A stretch of 64,000 nucleotides of DNA from Volutella citrinella (taxonomy: Eukaryota > Ascomycota > Sordariomycetes > Hypocreales > Nectriaceae): contig JAWZSP010000005.1 of NCBI GenBank assembly GCA_034401135.1, forward strand, positions 3,162,001 through 3,226,000, given 5' to 3'. Below the pieces are notes generated by a model. The model was not told the origin of the DNA, made no database searches, and worked only from the letters and a program-made list of their open reading frames with translations. A program made the translations under genes and the position numbers. Of this stretch, positions 58,301 through 64,000 are shown piece by piece (the stretch's first letter is position 1; each line of letters begins with the position of its first letter).

Positions 58301-60582
58301 CGCGCCAACCTTAGTTGCAGTAAGGCAAAGGCAATTGGTGGGCTGTAGGGGTGCCGATACGCTATCTCGAAGAAGGAGGTGGCCAAGGAGCAAGTGATTG
58401 ATACCTATTGCACATAGAGAGGGACGCTGGGGCGAGCGCTGGGAGGGCAGGCATGTATTGCAGAAAAACCACCAGTGAGGTGTGAGACAAGACACCAGCT
58501 GGGGGACGGGCCACGAAGGGGAGCGGTTGGGATGGGAGCGGCCGTTGTCAGCACTACTGCTACAGTATTGCTAGCAGGAGTAGCATTCCTGCTGCACCTC
58601 GCACTAATTTACGTACGCCTGGCCGTATAAGGCTGCCAGGAAGGGCCATTGATAAACGGAAGGCGCGAGTTTCACCCATCGGCGCATCGCTTCACATTAC
58701 AGGATGGTGGGCACTCGTTGGCACCCTTGGCACCCACAGAAGGTGCAGGCGGATGGGTGGCGGCAACCACAACACGCTCTTGCTTCAGACACCCGACGGA
58801 TAGAGCCCACTGCACCTGCCTTGCCTTAGTTTCATGTGCTGCGAGAACCTCTTCGGCACCTGCTCCCAATGATAGCGTCTGGTCAGGCTCGCGCCCTTCC
58901 ACCATCGGTAGGTCGTCTTTCATTTTGCCAAGTGAGCGGCATAGGCTCACGGCCCATCGTCGCCACGGCTACTACAATTGGCAATCATTTACTATCTCCC
59001 AGTATGTATGTAGGGCCAACCTGCCGACTAACGCCTGTCATCCCTTGCTCCTCGTCATCTCGAATTACCATGCATCCGTCCCTGACCGCGACTCGCAGCC
59101 GGCTACTTGAGACGACAGGACCCATGTTACTGCGTTGGCGCCAGAGACGGTCTGTGAAGGCCGACGCCGATGTCGTTGGCGAGAGCAGGGACGCGCAAGA
59201 GGAGGTAGTCCCGATATTACTGACGATAGCTGATCACACTAGACCACACCGAATATGTGGTCCCTCACCCACCGCTCTCAAGTCTTTCTACCCAACCAAA
59301 CTTCTTCAGGCGGACGGGCTTGTCCAGCGGCTGCGAATGAGCCCGCCTCGGCAGCCCGGGCCTCCTGCACATGGTAGCCCTGGTCTTGCCGGGCCTGTTG
59401 CGGCTCCCCTCAGAATGCCGTAGTGGGTGGCTAGTGACGGGGTATGTCTCTTGCCTCGTTCTCGGGTGTGGTAGGAGATACATCCGCCGCCCATTTTCCC
59501 GTCGTTCCGGCTGCCGCGAGCAGAATATGTCATATGGCCGGGCTTGTCGTCTCATCTGTTGATCTGTCGTCTCGCACAGGCGGGCACCAGTCGTAGCCCT
59601 GGAACCATGTGCCATTATCCCTGCCACCGTCACCACCACCGACTGCTCCTCGTGGCTCTTGGCGTGCCATGTCCACTTCCGATCCCCAGCGATCCGTTCC
59701 CAACCGCCGGGAGACTCAATGACATGAGGGCTCTCGGCCTAGCATGGGTTCGATTCTCCACTGAGGTGCCCTGTCTGTGCATGCAGGGCGCCCGCTGGTA
59801 GCAAACCCGTTCGCAAGTTCCACTCACTACGCTCCGGTTCCGCCCAGGTAGTCCAGCAAGGTACTGTACACTACGCGGTGCACGAATCTCTGCATCTGAC
59901 GTGCTAGGGGCGGTGGTCCTGTGTTGCTGCCATGTCTGATCCTGCAGCTAGCTTCCGAGATTGCTATACCTAACAGAAAGCTCCTGGCCCGCACGGAGAT
60001 AACTTGACGTTCGCTGACTGGATGGCCAGCCTTTCCCAGATCAACGCCTCCTAGACACAAGGTCACCTTGGCATTGCCTTTTCCGATGAGCACACACCCT
60101 CGCTCCCCTCGCTCTCTCTCTCGCCCTCCTCTACCAACCAGACAGTTGTGCCCTTCCGGACAGCCACCACCTACCTACTTAAGGGTGGAGGCCCGTCACC
60201 CTCGTTGTCCACTTTCTGTGTCAAGCCAGCCGTAGGCCAGCAACTGAGCTAGCATTCATCCATCACACATCGTCATTGCAGAGCATACCCAGACCCTCTT
60301 GTTCATTTCCTATCTACGAAGCACTTAATCGTCTTCTTGATACTGCACAACACCCTGCATCCAAGCAAGGTGTCTCTCAAGTAACGGTTCCGAGCTGTCG
60401 GAAACCCCCACGCTGCTAAGCTGCTCCCACTCAGCGTCTCGCCTCTAGCCAATCCCGTCCCCTCAGCGTTGCCGAATAATCCAAATAGGGTAATTGGCCA
60501 AGCCGTCAATTGACCCTGAGTCCACATCCACCTTCGACCATCCCACTCTCATCCCACGCTTGTCTGCGATTCAGTTGTCGCC
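55355..60582. other. 5.2 kb gene desert upstream of the polyol dehydrogenase
   Basis: No supportable gene. Open frames up to about 195 codons occur on both strands but show no domain, no splice-compatible extension and no consistent coding character. The last 500 bases are rich in C and T (about 60090-60320) and probably include the promoter and leader of the dehydrogenase gene. The sequence is not obviously repetitive or AT-rich, so it does not look like transposon debris. A long regulatory region, a non-coding transcript or lineage-specific small genes are all possible. Confidence 0.55.
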
Positions 60583-62016
60583 ATGGCCCCAGTTGCTACG
60601 GGAGAAGTCGCGCCAACGCAGCTACCCGTCTTTGGGTCCAAGCCGTCCACAATCAAGGCCTCGGTCTTGCATGGTCCCCGTGATCTGCGATTGGTATGTT
60701 GCCTTCAGGGTGCGATACGAGCGCCCTCGTTCTCAGCCCTACCATGCGGCCCTGGACGAAACCTTGCTGAACTGCACCCCGCTAGGAAACCAAAACGATC
60801 GAAGCCCCAAAAGCCGGAGAGCTGCAGATTGCGGTCAAGGCCACTGGCATTTGTGGATCTGATGTGTCGTACTACAAAAGGTTTGCCAACGGTGACCTTT
60901 GTGCATGCCACCCCTTATCTCTGGGCCACGAGTCCTCTGGAGAGGTTGTCGCCATTGGACCAGAGGTGAGCGGCTTCAGACTGGGAGACCGTGTTGCTCT
61001 CGAGGTCGGAGTAGCATGTGGTCAATGTGGCATCTGCCGAAAGGGACGGTACAACCTCTGCAAGAAGCTGCGATTTAGAAGCAGCGCCAAAACGTACCCA
61101 CACTACCAGGGTACGCTTCAAGAGCGGATCAACCATCCAGCTATTTGGTGCCATAAGTGAGCTGAATCTATTAATACCTTCTCTGTGGCTAGGCTAACCT
61201 CACGATGCTACTAGGCTTCCGGACGCTGTTTCGTATGAGGCCGCCGCTCTTCTTGAGCCCCTGTCAGTGGCTATCCATGCCGTCAACCGGGCCAAACCCG
61301 AGCCAGGATCCACCGCCTTGGTCGTAGGAGCTGGTGCGGTTGGACTGCTCACTGCTGCAATGGCACGTCAGTCAGGCTGCACTTCTGTCACAATTACCGA
61401 TATCGATGCTGGGCGTGTCAGCTACGCCATTGAAAAGGGATTTGCGACCCACGGATTCGTCACCCCTCTCTCCTACCTCACCCCATCCAACGTGCCATCC
61501 GGGACTTCAACCCCTGACAGCGGAATTATGACACCTGCCAGTACATTTTCTGCTGCCAGCCGCTTTGATAATGCCAAGGCACTGGCGTCCAAGATCCTCT
61601 CCTCCAGCGGAGCGAATGCCTCTCCCCTCGAGGAAGACGAGGATGGTGTCGATGTCACTTTCGAGTGCACTGGAAAGGAGGCTTGCATGCACACAAGCTT
61701 GTACGCCACTAAGCCAGGAGGCAAGGTTGTCATGGTAGGCATGGGTACGCCTATCCAGACACTCCCACTCTCGGTTGCCCACCTTCGAGAGGTCGATATC
61801 CTGGGCGTCTTTCGCTACGCGAACACATACCCCACTGGGATTAGGCTTCTTGGCTCACAAGCTAGGAGCGGCCTCAACTTCTCGATTCCTTCCCTGGACA
61901 ACATGGTTACACACCGCTTCAAGGGCCTTGACAAGGCAGAGAAGGCATTTGAGCTTGCATCGCGCACTAGTGACGCAGACGGCAACTTGGTTCTCAAGGT
62001 CGTTATTGAAGCTTGA
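60583..62016 (+). CDS. Zinc-dependent polyol (sorbitol/xylitol-type) dehydrogenase
   Basis: Three exons, 60583..60693, 60786..61156 and 61215..62016, give 427 residues. Introns are 92 and 58 bases, phases 0 and 2. The protein belongs to the medium-chain dehydrogenases of the sorbitol dehydrogenase branch, oxidising a polyol to a ketose with NAD(P). The catalytic zinc site is GICGSD with Cys and GHE with His/Glu; the Cys set CGQCGICRKGRYNLC fits the structural zinc lobe. The Rossmann turn is GAGAVG, followed by TDID, whose Asp favours NAD. Between the TDID helix and VDVTFECTG the chain carries about 35 extra residues rich in Ser, Thr and Pro (PSGTSTPDSGIMTPASTFS), so it is longer than the 350-380 residues typical of the family. 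Which polyol is used cannot be read. Confidence 0.88.
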
Positions 62017-62497
62017 CGCAATTTCAATTTCTTGTGGGCAAATTTACGCCATTTGCTAGCGGATAAATTTGGGTTGGGTTTACGCTGGGAGGGTTTGCAT
62101 GATAGACGTTTTCTTTTTTCCCCTTCTCTCTTTTTTCTTTTTTACAATGATATCCCATCTGCTATGATACGACCGGCAAGCACTGCTGGCTGGTAATGGG
62201 GAAGCAAAGGGGTCGGGCTCATCTTTCCTCATGTTTTTTTGGTTAGCATAGATGAAAAGGTACACTTCAACTGGACACTTGGACGTCAAAGGATGGCGCA
62301 GACAAGAAGAGTGTCAAATCTGACTGTAGAAGGCGCTTATGTAGAATGAGCACATCCACCGAGTAGTACGACAGCAAGTTTCTATGATGCACTTGGAATT
62401 CTACCAAAACCCCCAACGCCGTGCTAAAATTGACACAATGGATAGGTGGTGCAGGTATTTCGCCGCTATTGTCGGGCATCCTCCGCGGAGTTTGTGC
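62017..62497. other. Convergent 3' flanks of dehydrogenase and csn6
   Basis: 481 bases between two stop codons, with a T/C-rich patch around 62110-62145. No gene is seen. Confidence 0.65.
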
Positions 62498-63803
62498 TTA
62501 TAGAAGAAGGTCTCCTGCACCACGGATACTATACGACGCATTCTCGGCGCCATACTCTTGGCTTCGACGGGTGTTCATCTTAGAATTCTCCACGATTTGG
62601 AACTTTTTGCCCACATCAAGCACTTTTGTGACGCTTTGCATGATGCCATTCAAGAGACCCAAGAGGTTGACATCGTTGGTCTCGTGAAGCATCTCCTTCT
62701 CGAATGCAGCACTGTCCGAAGGGATAACTAGGTCGAGACGGCTGACGAGGCTCTGGATCTGGCGAAGAACGGTGAGGGATGGCGTAGTATAGTCCGTGTC
62801 CATGCTAGCAGGATCCTGGGCCCTTCTGCCTTTGAGGTACGGGGGTGGCAGGCGCTCGAGATAGGTGGTGAGCAGGTGGATGCGGGAATGAAGCATCTTG
62901 ATGGCGTTGGCCTTGGCGGTGAGAGCAGCGATGAGTTCATCCTCCTCGACAGTTAGGGTGGCGTCATCCTGGGTCAGGGGAGACTGGTCGTCCATGCTCT
63001 CTATCAGTCGCCGCTTGCCTTTGCCGTTCGACTCCACCGAGCGGGAGAGCTTCTCGTCCTTGACGGCCGAGGCCGAAACGGAGGCGGCGGCGGCCGCGTT
63101 GCCACCTGAGCCGGCGACGTAGTTCATGCTAATCATCTCGGTATCGTCTGTCTCAACAGTATACGGAAGCTCGCGGAACTTGAGCTTGAGCTTCGCCTCA
63201 CCGTCATCCATTTTCTTGTCCTCGCCGTCGTTGTCGGTCCGGGGATCGTCGACCTCGTAATTGCTCTCGTAGATGGTCAGAGGGAGCCTGCTGCCGACGG
63301 AGTGGTCGAGAACTTGGTCGGGGTGGAAGCCGAGAAGAATGGCAGACTCATTCCAGCCGTCAAGGATCTGGTTATGGATCTGAAGAATGGTTTGCGTTGG
63401 GCCGGATGCGGGCAGGAGCGTGTACCAGCCAACGAAGTCCAGCTTCCTGTCCTTGTGAACAAGGACCACTGTTTAAGCGTCAGAATGGGCAACACGGTAC
63501 AAGGATGCGTATTTCAGTCGACGAACTTTGTTCGAGACGAGCGGAGAATTTCTCGGCATCGATAAGGTAGCCTCCTAGAACCTCGGGAGCTTCCCGCGTA
63601 TGCGCCTCAAAGGCGTGCTCGATGGTGAGCTCACGGCCATTCTGCTGGCCGAGAAGTGCACCGATGATGGGGCCTTGCTGCTGCCGTAATGTGTGCCTTG
63701 TGATGTAGTCGGAGATGGTGAGCAAAACGAGAGGGTGCAGGATGACCTGGAGCTCGGAGTCCTTTTGGCTGGAGACGAGAGGGTTGGGGACGGAGGACGC
63801 CAT
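62498..63803 (-). CDS. csn6: COP9 signalosome subunit 6 (MPN domain)
   Basis: Two exons, 63803..63527 and 63468..62498, give 415 residues. The intron is 58 bases (GTTCGT donor, TTAAACAG acceptor), phase 1, and its removal creates the ATG codon of EQMVLVHKDRKLDFVGWYT. The N-terminal half is an MPN domain: LQVILHPLVLLTISDYITRH, GPIIGALLGQQNGRELTIEHAFEAH, GGYLIDAEKF. It lacks the JAMM zinc motif (no HxHxnSxxD), as expected for the non-catalytic CSN6 subunit, which pairs with CSN5. A disordered, Ala/Ser-rich and charged insert sits at about residues 210-270, and a C-terminal helical bundle follows (EEDELIAALTAKANAIKML). The COP9 signalosome removes Nedd8 from cullins; in filamentous fungi it controls development and light responses. 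Confidence 0.93.
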
Positions 63804-64000
63804 GACGGAGCTGATGGGAGTGTTCCTAGGCCAAGAAGGCTCACAGTATCTCTCACCGACAGGTATAATTCGGAGAATAGGGGTGCGGGTCGGGGCGAGG
63901 GCGTGTGTGGTTGTGGGATGGAGTGACCGTAAGCTGTGCCTCCAGGAATCGTGAAGTCGAGGTTGAGGTTGAGGCTGGCTGGTGAATCGCAGTGAGTGGT
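63804..64000. other. Upstream flank of csn6 (window edge)
   Basis: About 200 bases containing the csn6 promoter or leader. The window ends here and nothing else can be said. Confidence 0.5.

Noticed and set aside
58649..59423. Overlapping plus-strand open frames in the second gene desert
   Set aside because: They overlap in different frames with no motif, so they look like chance frames in GC-rich DNA.
59705..59780. tRNA-like B-box sequence (gggttcgattctcc)
   Set aside because: The flanks do not form a T-stem, and no matching acceptor, D or anticodon arms could be drawn.

Overview
The window is nuclear DNA from a filamentous ascomycete, most likely a sordariomycete and perhaps Hypocreales. 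Genes carry short GT-AG introns of about 50-150 bases, one GC-AG intron also occurs, and the protein set is typical of Pezizomycotina: a fungal-length cytoplasmic dynein heavy chain, an Mdv1 mitochondrial-fission adaptor, a HET-domain protein, a Clr5-domain protein, a DUF6546-type F-box locus and a CSN6 subunit. The species cannot be fixed from the sequence. No tRNA, rRNA, CRISPR array, intact transposon or secondary-metabolite cluster was seen.

Layout. 1.5-3.4 kb: Clr5-domain protein (+), convergent with the dynein heavy chain gene (-, 4.0-17.1 kb), which is almost one 12.3 kb exon. 18.3-19.8 kb: JmjC/cupin-8 oxygenase-like gene (+). 20.0-21.6 kb: MIT-like coiled-coil protein (-). 22.0-23.5 kb: F-box/DUF6546 reading frame that looks broken (-). 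23.5-26.5 kb: gene-poor, partly AT-rich interval with small degraded pieces similar to the MIT-like gene. 26.5-30.5 kb: GRAM-VASt sterol-transfer protein of the Ysp2/Lam type (+). 32.3-35.6 kb: C2H2-like zinc-finger protein (+) with a questionable 5' end. 35.6-40.0 kb: gene desert ending in a pyrimidine-rich leader. 40.0-42.1 kb: FAR1-like DNA-binding protein with a huge glutamine tract (+). 42.6-44.9 kb: Mdv1-like WD40 protein (-). 45.9-47.0 kb: APH-like kinase-fold protein (-), divergent from a HET-domain gene (47.8-49.9 kb, +). 50.7-51.7 kb: chorismate mutase (+), tail to tail with a Bcp1/BCCIP gene (51.8-52.8 kb, -), which is divergent from the retromer gene vps17 (53.4-55.4 kb, +). 55.4-60.6 kb: second gene desert. 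60.6-62.0 kb: zinc-dependent polyol dehydrogenase (+), convergent with CSN6 (62.5-63.8 kb, -).

The genes are mostly unrelated housekeeping and regulatory functions, as expected for a fungal chromosome arm, and do not form a pathway cluster. Two themes recur: membrane and organelle traffic (dynein, Vps17, Lam protein, Mdv1, possibly the MIT protein) and regulatory DNA-binding or self-recognition proteins (Clr5, C2H2, FAR1-like, HET). The most unusual parts are the decayed 21.9-26 kb interval, the zinc-finger gene whose natural reading frame carries two TAG codons, the GC-AG intron in chorismate mutase, and the glutamine tract. No convincing new multi-gene system was found. All exon models were worked out by hand from frame, phase and splice consensus and are not backed by transcripts.
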